Below are positions 12,096 to 24,297 of a stretch of 64,000 bases of DNA, one piece after another. This stretch comes from Gambelia wislizenii (lineage: Eukaryota > Chordata > Lepidosauria > Squamata > Crotaphytidae), in the NCBI GenBank assembly GCA_030847615.1, contig JAUMIR010000002.1, forward strand, positions 119,296,309 through 119,360,308, in the 5' to 3' direction. Every line of letters starts with the position of its first letter. The first letter of the stretch is position 1. A model generated the notes under the pieces. The model saw nothing but the letters and a program-made list of their open reading frames with translations, was not told the DNA's origin and did not search any database. The translations under genes and the position numbers were made by a program.

Positions 12096-12279
12096 TCATT
12101 GTTGCTGCTACATTGCAAAATACTGTATATAAACATATAGACATTAAAGGCCAGATTTTTGTACATAAACTGCATCTCTTACCAAAGAAAGCTACAGATA
12201 GACAAAACAAAGAAAAGGCATTGGGGAATATAGACATACTGAAACAAATGACATAAATCATAACTGAGAGTCTCACTAG

Positions 12280-12887
12280 GGGATTGTCTAAACAGCAAAA
12301 ATACTCCTCATAGAATTCGAGGAGAATATGATTTGTCTAAATGCCATCCCACATCAGTCTGCAATATTCAGAAGGAGGAGGACCAAATCCACCAAAAACT
12401 CTGAAGAAAAAGCCATCGTGGTTTTTGCCGAAGTTTTTTAAAAGTTCCACAGGGAATGCTCATTCCTGCTTGTTGGGACAACCGATTCGCATTCATTTGC
12501 ATTCCCCATAAGAGTGGAAGTAGAAAGCTGGTTGGTTGGACGTGCGCAGGGGGCAGAGCTTGCTAACAAGGCAAGTGCCTGGAACCGCCATGTTGGATTT
12601 TCACCTTAGCAATTGTACCGAGGTGATGAAACAGCCCTCCCTCCTTCCCTCCCCCTTTATTTTGGTGTAATATTGCACTTTCATACCTTAGATACACTTT
12701 TTTAAAAAAAAAAAAATCTGTTCAGCGATGGCAACTGATTTGTAGGCATGCTCTTGGGACAGCATAAGCAGGTAGTTTCGCATGCCTGCAATTTTGCCAA
12801 AAAAAAAAATGTTAAGACAAATCGAAGCTACTGCAAATTAGCATTAGTGCACATCAATCCACATTTTCCCCCTTGTATAGACAACAT
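12280..12887. mobile_element. GGGCTTGT-type DNA element, about 0.61 kb
   Basis: Left end gggattgtctaaacagc, right end ccttgtatagacaacat, and a 4-bp duplication ctag (12276-12279 and 12888-12891). The interior contains aaccgccatgttggattttc. Non-autonomous. Confidence 0.8.
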
Positions 12888-12891
12888 CTAG

Positions 12892-15180
12892 ATGTGACTG
12901 TGGGCAGGCTTGTGTTTAGAGCAAGCATTGCTTTCCAAACAGATATAAGTCAGGATGGGTGTTGATTTCACACAGAGAATGGGAGAAGAGAGCTGAACTT
13001 CTCTTACTCCTCCCAACTCCACAATTTCCCCTGCAAAACCCCTTTCTGGACCCACCTGCTTTCCCCCCAGTTGGAGAATGGAATGAAATTCTGTGGGTGG
13101 GAGAGAGAGACATTTGGTGGCAAGACAATTTTGTGTTACATTTTCTACCACTGGCTTGCCTTTAAAGTTTCACCTCTGCCACACTTTATTTATACCTGTG
13201 TTTGGCATGGCCATGTTTCTCACAGATGAGTCACACTGTCATGATTTCTTCTTAGACTCTTGGCATATGGGCTCAGGCAAGTGAGGCATTTGTCATGTAA
13301 TGTGTGACAAATTCTAGTAATCTTAAAAAGGAAATTGTGTGGCATATCTCTCAATTTTAAGGGCTTCTGGGGTCATTTGGAAACCCTTACTAACTTGCCA
13401 AGGCTTGCCTCACAATCAACAGGCAACAACCATCCCCTCAGCTAGTCCAATACAATGTTATCCAAACAGTTTGGAAATGTATCTGCAAAATATTTCTGAT
13501 AACAGTAAGGTGAGATAAATCCTGAAAGGAGAGCCTCCCTGAAGGTGGATCAGCTGAGATGCCTGTGTAGGTTGAAATGGATATTATATGTCATTTTGCT
13601 TTGCTTAATTTTTCTTGGTACAACTCAAAGGATGAGAAACAGCAACCTAATATGTAATGACACCATTACTGATTTTGTGTACTTTTATTCTATTTTTCAG
13701 ACAAAGTCTGCCTTTCCCAAAAATGGCTAACATTGAAAAAATAAATGAGAGACAGGCTGTGCCTTCTGCCTTGCAAACTAAAAAGACAAAACTTGGAATG
13801 GAAAGGGAGTGAGGGTAAAAAGTCAAGTAGGAAGACCAGTTTTTCAAGTGGAGAGTTGCAAGCAGACTCCCTGGCCTTCCCTCACTGGTGATCTCGCTTG
13901 GCAAGATGTGCTGTGACTTAGAAAAGGCCCATTCATTTTCTGGAAAGTGGCAGACAGAAGTGTTTCCTTTCCAGTCTGAAGCCCTGGCATGATAACTGGC
14001 AGAACCAAGTGGCTTCTTTTGCCCCTAGCAGGTTATGTTTTTCCTGAACAGCAAAGGCTGTGGCCTCCAAGTGGTTCTCCGTCCCTTGGCTGATATCAGA
14101 GGCTAGAATGTGCTTTCTCCCCCCTGCTTTGTGGTCTTGGACCATTGCAATGATGCCTGGGGTCTCCCTTCCACTTGTTCTCCTTTCTCTGGATTCTTTG
14201 GAGAGGGACTCTCTTCAATACAAGTGGGGCTTAAAGCGGGGCTTAATGAGGCTTCAGCCTCAGCTAGGGGTGGAGAAGCCATTGAATTATCTGTAGAATC
14301 ATGATGAAAATATCCTGTGTGGGAGAGTGCCTTCCCTCCCCATTTCCTGTGGGGTAGTGCTGGTTCCACCACCTCTTCTGTTTTATTGTCCAGTAAGTCT
14401 TCCTGAGCTTGAGCTGCTATTTTCTCCCCCTTTTCATGCCTAGTTCCACCCTCTGGGTTCCTCCCTTCTGCACTTCCTCTGCTTCTGTGGTGTTTACACC
14501 AGTAGCAACTTGGCTACTGCCTCCTCACCCCTTCACCCATCCACCCACCCTTCTTTTAAGTCCTCCAGTCCTTGTTCAGACACGTTTTGCACATTCCTGT
14601 CTTTTCATCTTGCCTTTTAAGTCATTCCCTCCAAGCACTGATCACTCCTGGCTGATCCTTCTTCTTGGAAACTGTCCAAAATGTCTGACTACTACAACAT
14701 CCAGCGCTGACTCCCTCATACTCTGAAGAGGAGCAACTGTAATGACTTTTTATAATTCAGGAAGTCTTATTCCCTCCGGAGCCTTGGTCTGTTCTCAAGC
14801 AGATTTTCAGGTTAATTTTGAGGACCACACACCTGTTTCCTTTCCAGACACTCCTGTGATCTTCTAATTTTGTGAAATGTTCTTGTTGCTACTTGTAAAG
14901 ATATTCTTTCTGTAGGAGAGGTGTGACGGTGGCTTTTTGGAGTACAGATTTAAATTTGTGTCCATTGTTTTACACAAGGACTATTCTGTTTAAATATGAT
15001 AAACTAAGCAAAGGCATTTATGGCACACATGACAGTAAAAAAAGAGAAGAGGAGCTGCTGAGCAAAGTAGTAATTATTACATCCAACAATAATATTGGCA
15101 AAACAGACAAGAATGTGAGCCAGCTCCTGTGGTTATATATCCAACTCCTAACCAATGAGGTTTGACAAAAAAAAATTGTA
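12892..15180. other. Non-coding, nothing recognised
   Basis: ORFs on both strands at 12888-13284 and 14060-14726 are of ordinary chance length. The pyrimidine-rich 14400-14740 stretch reads as a proline/serine-rich frame by composition only. Confidence 0.5.
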
Positions 15181-15454
15181 CTTTATTTATTTATTTATTT
15201 ATTTATTTATACCCCGCTCTTCAGCCACAAGGCTATCAGAGTGGCTAACAAATTGTTTTTTAAGCAATAGCTATTTACACATCTACACTGCATTAAACAA
15301 TTTCCAATGTGTATTAGCTAATTGCCCCCACAAGCTGGGTACTCAATTTACCAACCTATGAAAGGATGGAAGTCTGAGTGAACTCGCTGGAATTGAACTT
15401 GCAACATGGTGGCTTGCAGTACTGGCATTTAACCACTGCGCCACCAGGGCTCCC
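15181..15454 (-). mobile_element. tRNA-derived SINE with LINE-like (AAAT)n tail
   Basis: On the minus strand, the head gagccctggtggcgcagtgg (A box) and B-box-like gttcaattcc precede a body ending gagcggggtataaataaat. A different SINE family from the Sauria type. Confidence 0.82.
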
Positions 15455-16004
15455 AAATCCATCATGGTGAATGGGATGGTTTACAGAGCAGCAGGGGACA
15501 TAAAGTAGATTAGGATGATCTACTAGTAATAGCCTGAACAGTTTGCTCCCAGTGCTTTAAGGAGAACAATAACAAAAAACCCAGTGCTTTAAGGAAAACA
15601 ATAATAATTAAGGTCAGTTCACCTTAAATCAGGCTGTATTAGACTACTAATATGAGAGAAATCTAGGAATGTATTTTTTAAAATTGAAAACAAAAAAGCA
15701 CCCCATTTTTCATTCTAAGCACATGATTCATCCCATCATTACCATTACCGTCACTGCTTTGCACCTGTCTAACTGGTGGATTTTGAGATTTGGAGGAAGG
15801 AAGTAGATCCTGCAAGCTTGAAAATTGTCCACCATTGATATAAATAGAGGGTGAGCCTTTATATTGTAAAAGCTCATGCTGGTTGGGGCATTTTGGGTGC
15901 TGTTGTCTTCCTCAAAATAACTTTCCCAAGCTTTACACACACAAAGACCATGGAATTAGGTATTGGGAACCCAGCATTAAGAATATTGGTCAGCAGTTTT
16001 GCAT
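15455..16004. other. Non-coding, nothing recognised
   Basis: Contains a small local duplication, cccagtgctttaaggagaac / cccagtgctttaaggaaaac (15549-15601), with no other feature. Confidence 0.5.
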
Positions 16005-16185
16005 TTGTGTATGTACCTTCAAGTCACTTGTCAACTTATGGTGACCTCATTAATTTGATAAGGTTTTCTTAGGTAAGGAGTTGCCTTCCTCCAGAATGTG
16101 TCTACAGCACCTCTATTCCTTGGTGGTTCTCTATCTAACTGGGGCTGACCCTGCTTAAATTCCAAGATCAGATCTGGTGCCTTCA
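16005..16185 (-). mobile_element. 5S rRNA-derived SINE
   Basis: On the minus strand, a 5S-like head (cagatctgatcttggaatttaagcagggt) runs into a Bov-B-like tail (gtcaccataagttgacaag). It faces the copy at 16312, 127 bp away. Confidence 0.78.
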
Positions 16186-16311
16186 GGGTACTGTATTTAG
16201 GTTCTAGTGGGCTGTTTTACCCATAATAAAATGGGTGTCCATAAGTAAAGCACTTTTGTTTTCAACTAGGGAAACCAGATGAGGGAATTTGGGAGCCCAA
16301 TTCAGGTGAGA

Positions 16312-16562
16312 AACGGCCTTAAGGCCCTAAAGGCGCCAGATCCCATCTGATCTTGGAAGCTAAGCAGGGTAAGCCCTGGTTAGTACTTGGATGGGAAACT
16401 GCCAACAAATGCCATGTGCTGCAGGCTATATTTCAGAGGAAGGAACTGGATAAACCACCTCTAAGTATTCCTTGCCTAAGAAAACCCTATGAAATTAATG
16501 AGGCTGCCGTAGGTTGGGAGGTGACTTGAAGGTACATCACACACACACACACACACACACAC
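16312..16562 (+). mobile_element. 5S rRNA-derived SINE with (CA)n tail
   Basis: The head closely follows 5S rRNA (ccatctgatcttggaagc, taagcagggt, and box C tacttggatgggaaact at 16384-16400). The body aaccacctctaagtattcc and a Bov-B-like tail follow, ending in (CA)n at 16538-16562. The internal promoter (A box near 16357-16369, box C) is largely preserved. Confidence 0.85.
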
Positions 16563-16976
16563 ATATTCAGGTGTGAAGGCAGACTAGCTGCTCTGACACC
16601 CCATTGATCACCAGGGTTGATTCAGCTGATCTGGCTGGCTAGGTGGATGTCCCCTTCCTTTCTCACCGCTCCATGTGTCTCCCTCCTGAAGCTGCATGCT
16701 TGGTTGAAGAGGATGACCATCCCAGATAGAAGGGGGGTACCATTCTTTGGTCAAGGGTATATGACAGCTGCACTCCCCTGCTAGAATCTCCAAACATATT
16801 CAAGGAGGAGCTATTTTCTTTCCCAGCCCTCTGTGACTCAGGGTGGGGTGTGTAGGTATTGTATTTTTAGCTGTCCAAAGCCTTCTGTTTATAGAAATCA
16901 GTTGGAGACACTGCAAACGGAGCAGCCTTGCGTCTGCTTGGTTCCACTTCTTCATCTGCCTGGGTTCTGTTTCTTA

Positions 16977-17620
16977 GGGCTTGTCTATATGGCGAAAATA
17001 CTCCTCATAGAATTCGAAGAGAATACGTTTTGTCTAAATGGGATCCCGCATCAATCCACTGTATTCAGAAGGAGGAGGGCAAAAACGGTAAATACTCCGT
17101 GGGAAAAGCCTTTGCGGCTTTTTCTGTATTTTTAAAAAAACTCCAAAGAACATGCACATTCTTGCTTGTTGGGACAACCAATTTGCTTTACTGTGCATTT
17201 CCAATCAGAGCAGAAGTGGAAAGCTGATTGATTGCACATGCACAGGGAGAGGAGCTTGCTGGCAAGGCAAGTGCCCAGAACCGCCATGTTGGGTTGTCAC
17301 TGTAGTGATCGTACACTGAGGTGATGAAACAAGCTTTTCCCTCTCTTTTTTCTGTTTAAGTGGGATATCATACTTCCACACTTTGGATATGCTTTTAAAA
17401 GAATTCTGTTTGGAGGCAGCAACTGATGACGATAAAAACATGAGTAACTCACTCATGCCCACCATCTTGATTTGAACAACATGCCTGTTTGAACAGCGAA
17501 CACATATGGTTTTGCATGCCTGTGATCTCAAAAAAAATGCAGAGACAAATGAAAGCTGCTGCGAATTGGCATTAGTCTGCACCAATCCACATTTTATAAC
17601 CTTGTATAGATAAGCCCTCA
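16977..17620. mobile_element. GGGCTTGT-type DNA element, about 0.64 kb
   Basis: Left end gggcttgtctatatggcg, right end cttgtatagataagccc. The candidate 4-bp duplication is ctta (16973-16976 and 17621-17624). It shares its interior with the copies at 11.1, 12.3 and 57.5 kb. Confidence 0.78.
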
Positions 17621-17624
17621 CTTA

Positions 17625-20600
17625 CACTGCAGTATGGCACCAGACTATGATGGAATTTGCGGGGAGGGTATTGTTTCTATAGGTGGGCTGGTGGACATTG
17701 CTCCGGGTGAGTTTAGCTTTCTGAAGTGGGATCAGCTTTGATTCTGAGGATCTGGTTATTTATTTGAAGACTGTGGAGCCTATGACTCTGAGCTGTATGT
17801 GGAGCTGCAACAGTACTGAGAAGAGTCTGGCAGCCTTTGTGGGTGGTCATTTTTGTTGCCTCATGCAGATACAAAAGTTTGAGCTGAATACAATATCTCT
17901 TGCCAAGGGCTTTCACACACATGATTTAAAAAACTACATCTACCGACACCACACACACGCACACACACCTAGTGTGCACACTTGTGAGCTTATGTTCCTC
18001 ACCAACTCTTCCTTCTTTGTATGAGCTGAGCATTGAGAAGTTAGCACAGAACATGGTAAGCAGATGGTAGTGGAAGAAACAAGCCCCATGTGGGTGTGGC
18101 ATTGGATCATTCTGGGTAAGGATCTGTTTTCACAAGCCATCTCTGAACTGTTCATATGGTGTTCTCTCCCCCTTTCTGGTGATTCCATCTGTACTTGAAT
18201 GTTGAACAATAAAGGTCAGGCTAGGGTTCCCCTGGCAGCATTTCTGCTCCCCATCCGCTTTGATTAGCTTGTTCTTTGTCCCCCATCTCACCTCTCCTGA
18301 GGTCATTTCCTTCCTTTCACCCCCACTGCCCCTGCTTTTCTGTCAAGCCAAAGACTTTCCTTTGCTTCTCAGGGGTTTATGAAACTCCAGTCACAGCAAT
18401 AACTTCTCATTAGATTACCCTAATGTACATATACAAGTAGCAGTTAGCAAACTGGAAGCTCTATGAGTTTTTCCTTGTAAAAGCCAGAATGCTATACTGT
18501 ACTGGCAAGAACAGCCTTACCTAAACTGGGATCCTCCAAACTGGATGGACCACAGTTCTCATTACCCATGCCAAAACAGAGGTTGTAGTCCAAGGCATTG
18601 GGAGGGTTCCAGACTGAGGAAGACTAGGCTAGAATGCTGGTCTTGCATCAGGGAGACCTGAGTTCAGATGTTGTAACAATTTCTCACTGTCTTACCTCAC
18701 ACAGCTGTAATGAGGTATTACATGAAGCAGGTAAGTTTAAACTGCTTCAGTACATTAAAGAACACTTTAATCTGGCATTTAAAACAATACACTGTTGGCA
18801 CCAAGTGAATATCCTTCCAAAGAGCATTCCAAAGTTGGGGTGCTGCCACAGAAAAAGTCTAAATCTCCACCCTAGTTCAAGGAAAGAGAAGGGCAGATCC
18901 CTTCCATTGTATTTCAGGGAACTCCAAATGTGTTTTAATTTCTGTGCGTTGCAAGTGCCGCACAACATTTTCTTTTCCCTAATAACTCTTTCCTTGGATC
19001 CCATACAAGGAGATAAATTGGATGTATATAAAATAAATAAATACAGAAAAATAAACACTAGGCATATAGAAGCTGAATTTCAAACCCAAGTATTTTGACA
19101 TAATTCTTCAGCAAAAGAGTCAAGACAAGGGAAATAATATCTGCTAAGATGTCAGCTCCATTTCTGTTAGACCTGAAATGTACAAATGGGTAGACATTTC
19201 TTTCCAGAGCCTTTAAAACAGCACCTTCGAATGGCTATGTTTTTGCTTTAAACATTAATTATGAAGTGAATGAATGCACTGATTGACAATACCTGAACTT
19301 GGTTTCTTGCATATTTCTTTCATCACCCAGAGCCAAAACCTATCTCTTTGGGATTTCCTTATGATGAAAGCAATAACAAACCAATCTTTTCCAGACCAAA
19401 TAGGGAATTATCTGTGATATCTTTGGAATTTATTATGGAGTACATCTGAGGAATTAGACGAGGTCTACGAAAGCCTGTGGTACAACTTCTTTCTCCCAGT
19501 TAGTCTCAAAAATGCTACAATATTCCTTTGCATACTGATATTCCAGACTAACATAGCAATGTCTTTTGAGTTCTCTCTTTGGAATTGCTTAAGTTGAGAA
19601 ACATTTTGCAGGCAATGTTATTGGCAAATTCCCTGCTGAATCATTTCAAGAGAGGCAGGAGGTTGCTGGTGGGAGAGGGTTGGTGGTGTTTCCTTGTTGA
19701 CGTTGTATCCTGTGCTGTCCTGAGTTGTGCAGATGTGTTATCCTGTGTTGTGTGCAAAAACATCACTTCCTAAGGATATGCCAGAATCTCCCTTTCATCA
19801 TATGGAAAATGGCAGAAGGTAGGAAACTTGAATACCTGGTTCTCACAGAAAACAGGCCTGTCTGCTCCAAATACATTTCTGGAGCCCACTGAAACTTTGC
19901 ACTGGACTCATGGTCCTTTTTTCTCCAGAATGCTCAGATGATGCTTCAAAATGTAAATCTGAAGTGAAGGGAGAATGTCATGTATGTATATTGGGCCAGT
20001 TATAGAGGGCACTGCTTCTTGCATGAGGCACAATTATACCACAGAAACATTCTCTGTTGGTATCAGAACACTAATACAAATGAAGTCCACAAGATAACAT
20101 CTTCCCTATCACCCGGAAAGCCTTTTATCCCCCTTCTTAGTCTTTTTTGTTAAATGCAGTCTCAACATCTGTGTAATTCAGAAGCTTGCATACTATATTT
20201 CAACACTTGTTAAAACCTAATAAGGGTAGTCTTATACTGAAAACTTTATCTGCTTTTGCTCTGGTATGATACATTGTCCAGTGTTGCCATTCTGCATTGC
20301 CCACAGAATTGGCATGGATTTGAACAGCTGTTCCTTCTGTCTCTTCTTGGACTTTCTGAAAAGGTGACTCACTGGCTATTTCTTTTCCTGAATACCATTC
20401 CTGTCTGATACACCCACCCTACCATTCAGATACTCTGGCATTTGAGAATGGTCCAAATGCTGGACAAATACCCCTGTACTTTAAAGAGCCATCTACTTAT
20501 GCCAAAGTATAAAACTGGTGTTTGTATTATAAAAAGAAAGACAGGGGAGCATTCTCATATGCACAAGTTCAATTCTACAACACACATTCCTTCAAGATTA

Positions 20601-20721
20601 GTCTCCTAAAACAATCCCTGAGAACTAATACAAAAGTAAAGGGTCCCTCTGCCCCTTACCCCCAGTAATTTGAGAATTGGATAAACCATTAATGCATTCT
20701 GTATAAGAAAAATCCTTATAT
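17625..20721. other. Mostly unrecognised non-coding sequence
   Basis: A (CA)n-like tract lies at 17947-17968. The text around 18815-19050 (ttccaaagttggggtgctgcc...tataaaataaataaa) looks like an old LINE 3' end. The rest is unremarkable, and no ORF has family resemblance. Confidence 0.45.
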
Positions 20722-20729
20722 ATGCTATA

Positions 20730-21781
20730 CTATTTGTTGTTGTTAACTGCTCTTGAGTTGGCTTCAACTCATGGTGACCCCATGGATGAGACATCTGCAA
20801 GACCCCCTGTCCTCAACCACCCTACTTAGGCCCTGCAGGTTCAGACCTGTGTCTTCCATGATTGAGTCTATCCACCTAGTGTGCAGTCTTCTTCTCTTTC
20901 TTTTTGCCTCCACCTTTCATAACATTATTGACTTTTCTAGTGAGCTGTTCCTTCTCATTATGTGTCTGAAATATGACTGCCTTGGTTTGGTCATCTTGAC
21001 TTCTAATGAGAGTTCAAGCTTGATGTGTTCTAAAATCCCTTTGTTTGTCTTTTTGGCCATCCACAGGATCCTCAGCACACCACATCTCAAATGAGTTGAT
21101 TATCTTCCTATCAGCTTTCTTCACTGTCCAGCTCTCACATCTGTATATGGTGATAGGAAATCCAATGGTTTGAATGATCCTGACCTTAGTGCTCAGTTTT
21201 ATATCTTTGCATTTTATGGTCTTGTCCAGTTCTTTCATAGCTGCCCTTCACAGTCCTAGTCTTCTTCTGATTTCCTGGCTGCAGTCTCTGTTCTGGGCTA
21301 TGATTGATCCAAGGAATGGGAATTCTTTAACTATTACAATTTCCTCATTGTCTGTTTTGAATTTGTGTAGATCCTCTGTGCCATTATTTTGGTTTTCTTA
21401 ATGTTCAGCATTAAGCCTGCTTTTGCACTTTCTTCTTTGACTTTCCTTTGTAGTTGCTCTAAGTTTTTGTTGTTTTCTGGTAGTAGCATAGTGTCATCTG
21501 CATATCTTAGATTGCTGATGTTCTTTCCTCCGATCTTCTCCTCCTTCTTCCGAATCCAAGCCTGCTCTACATATGATATATTCTGCATACAAGTTAAACA
21601 AGTAGGGTGATAGAATGCAGCCTTGTCTGATGCCCTTTCCTATTGGGAACCATTCTGTTTCTCTATATTCTATTCTTATGGTGGTCTCCTGTCCTAAGTA
21701 CAAATTCTGCATCAGGACAATCAAGTGTGTTGGTACACCCATTTCTTTAAGAGCGATCCATAGTTTTATGCATATTGTAAC
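20730..21781 (-). mobile_element. Bov-B (RTE clade) LINE, 5'-truncated
   Basis: The minus strand encodes GKGIRQGCILSPYLFNLYAEYI, NISNLRYADDTMLL and YRCESWTVKKADRKI in the order of Bov-B RT. The 3' end is the gttaacaacaac-type tail at 20733-20745. Frames are broken near 21240-21330 and 21500. The 8-bp flanks atgctata (20722-20729 and 21782-21789) are a likely target duplication. Confidence 0.85.
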
Positions 21782-21866
21782 ATGCTATATGAAGAAATTT
21801 AACGTTTTCTTTTATCAAAGCTATACAATTAATAGCACCACTTTAACTGACAAGTCTTCATCTTAT

Positions 21867-21998
21867 GAACTCCTGCGATTTGCTATGCAAGGATTAGTGT
21901 TTGTTTGGCTAATGGTTGGTTGAAGGCCCATTAACCATGGTTAATGGTTAATTAATCAACCGACCATTAGCCAAATAGACACTAATCCTCCTTGCATA
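21867..21998. repeat. Inverted repeat, about 45-bp arms
   Basis: ctatgcaaggattagtgtttgtttggctaatgg (21873-) mirrors ccattagccaaatagacactaatcctccttgcatat (to about 21997). The AT-rich centre itself folds (ttaaccatggttaa). Confidence 0.8.
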
Positions 21999-22230
21999 TC
22001 TAAACCCAGAAACTAACCATTCAAATACACAAATTTACATATACTCCCCAACAGAGATTCACAGTATATAACCCCCATACACACTCCTACCCAACCATTC
22101 TCTGAAGATGCCAGCCACAGATGCAGGCGAAACATCAGAAAGAAACTCTTCCAGAACACGGCCTCACAGCCTGGAAAAAAAACAAGGAAAATCTATGGAT
22201 GCCGGCTGTGAAAGCCTTCCATTTCACATT
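21990..22230 (+). mobile_element. Penelope-like element terminal fragment
   Basis: tctgaagatgccagccacag...aggcgaaacatcag, then aactcttccagaacacggcc and tatggatgccggctgtgaaag. This is a repeat widespread in sauropsids that I associate with Penelope-like elements. No GIY-YIG or RT frame is left. Confidence 0.55.
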
Positions 22231-23226
22231 ACACACAATTAACGGCTGGAGCATGGATGGACCACGGGAGGACGACAATGTTGTGCAATAACAGGAAGCC
22301 ATTTATGCTACTATCCTGTCCTAATTCTGTAATTTCAGCCTCATGTGATAAAGTCCTAACTGATAGCTGGGCACTTCATTGCAGAACTAGCAGGACAGAT
22401 GCTCCCGTTCATGAGGATAAGCTGGACAAAATGTGTGACACTCTGACGAGTGGCTATACGAGATGCCCTTCCATTCCTGTCTCCCTTCCACATTTTCATA
22501 CTCAAACACCTTGGTGTTTAAAGAAATCATGGAAAGCCTACATCTGGTGGGGGGCCCCTCCTACAATTTGCAAGGGCTCATTCATACTTCAGACTCCTTC
22601 TTTTTTATTATAATTTTTATAGCAATATCCATCCATCCATAAATATCAACCATAACATAAACATAAAATCATTTTTCTTCTTAAAATTTATTCCCGCCTT
22701 CCCCTTCTTATTCTATTCTATTGGACTGAGTAAAATAATTTTAAACAAATTATAATTTTTTTCTTCTATACACTTTGTATCTTCTTTGTTATTCTACAAC
22801 GTTCCATTCCATACACTATATTACTGGTATCGGATGTTACTTCTTTAAATCTCCAGATCCTGCAAATTACATATGTTCTGATTCTTTAAACATAGATACT
22901 AATCTTAATCCATTTACATCTTCCCTATTAAATTTCTTATGTTCTCTTATATCATGAATTTCTATGTTGTATGACTTACATAGTAACTAATTCTCCCCAA
23001 TTCTCTTTCAAATATTTTATCATGTCCTCCCAAACATTTTCAAATACTTCAGACTCTTAAACCATGGGTGTAATCCTCCCAATGTTTATGGACTGCAAAC
23101 TCCCACGTTTATCACCACTGGTTATGCTGCTATTACTGCTGGGAGTTGCAGTCCAACAGTACCTGCACAGCTCCATAGTTCCCATCCCCGAATGAATTCC
23201 TGGAGGTCCACAGCAAAACACACTTT
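22231..23226. other. AT-rich non-coding stretch
   Basis: 22600-23040 is pyrimidine/AT-rich and may be an old LINE or L1-type tail; I cannot assign it. A short hAT-like word (gctgggagttgcagtccaac) is at 23139. Confidence 0.4.
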
Positions 23227-23574
23227 GGAGATTTTCAGATGCCTCTTTCAGCGTCTTGCCACGCAAGCAGCCTCTGGAGCAGTAACGAGGCTGCTGCGTG
23301 GCAAGGGGTCCATTTTGGATGACGCCATTTCTCGGCGGCGTCCGTGAGTGTTGCGGCTAGCATTGGAGGCGGCCGCGCTGTTTTTTTACTTACTGACAAC
23401 TTCCGTGAGTGAAAAACAGTGCAGCCGCCTCCAATGCTAGCCGCAACATTCATGGACGACACCGAGAGAGAAACGGCGTCATCCAAAATTGACCCCTTGC
23501 CGCGCAGCAGCCTCGTTACTGCTCCGGAGGATGCTTATGCGGCAAGACACTGGAAGAGGAGTCTGAAAATCTCC
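23227..23574. mobile_element. Large CpG-rich palindromic MITE (foldback), 348 bp
   Basis: Arms of about 160 bp (23227-23387 and 23411-23574) are inverse copies around a short spacer. The ends ggagattttcaga / tctgaaaatctcc are shared with the MITE at 10.06 kb, so it is likely the same hAT-like group. The arms hold many CpGs (gttgcggctagcattggagg). No coding potential. Confidence 0.8.
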
Positions 23575-23855
23575 TTAGATGTGGAAGAACTGATACACCA
23601 GGAAAATAACTTTCTTTTCTCCTAAGCCATTTTAGAGTTTTAGATTTTATTATTGTTTTTAACACATGTTCCTGTGTCTTTAAAAAAAAATAATACTATA
23701 TTGCATTTTATTTTACTCCATGTCGTTCTGGTAGCTATTCTGCCAGAGAATTTCTATTACCATAAAAATTTAAAATGTAATAAACACTTTTTGAACAGCT
23801 GATCTTAGTGTCATCTCTTATTTTTTTAGCGTTCTTCCTGGGCATTTGTTCCTGG

Positions 23856-24292
23856 GCATTACTTCTTAAACAGAAAAATTGATACCAGAGGCTGAAATAA
23901 CATGGAAAGGATAGGGATTGGTTCCTAAAGCACAAAAAAGAAGAGCAGCTGAACATGTTTCAGGAAACCTTTTATTCAAAACTTAACTATATGCACATGT
24001 GAAATGAAACAACCAGATTAGGTAAGCCTTCCAAAAAGTAAACAAAGACCACTTGAAGGCTCCTTCTCATATGCATTCAAGAATGGCTTTTTCTTTCTTT
24101 CACCAGCCTCTGCTCTTCTTATGATTTCCATTTTGATGGCCAAGCTTATAAACCTTTGCTTTTTCAACATGCTGAGGTAGCAGCTGAAACACACTTACCT
24201 GTTCTCCCTTTTCTCTCTGTTTTGCTGTTCACGCATGCTCAGTAAGAGATTCTGGAGGCAGCTGCTATTTACCTCGATTGTAGACAGACAGT
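23856..24292. repeat. Duplicated 0.6-kb sequence, copy 2, left part
   Basis: Aligns by eye with 714-1130: gcattactt..aacagaaaa, gaaataacatggaaag, agaagagcag, aacatgtttcag, tttccattttgatgg, tggaggcagctgct. It is interrupted at 24298 by DNA elements and resumes near 25984. The family is unknown; it could be an old LTR or a segmental duplicate. Confidence 0.65.
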
Positions 24293-24297
24293 CACAG

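Noticed and set aside
16312..16420. A 5S rRNA gene
   Set aside because: The 5S-like part is diverged and fused to a SINE body and a (CA)n tail, so it is a 5S-derived SINE.
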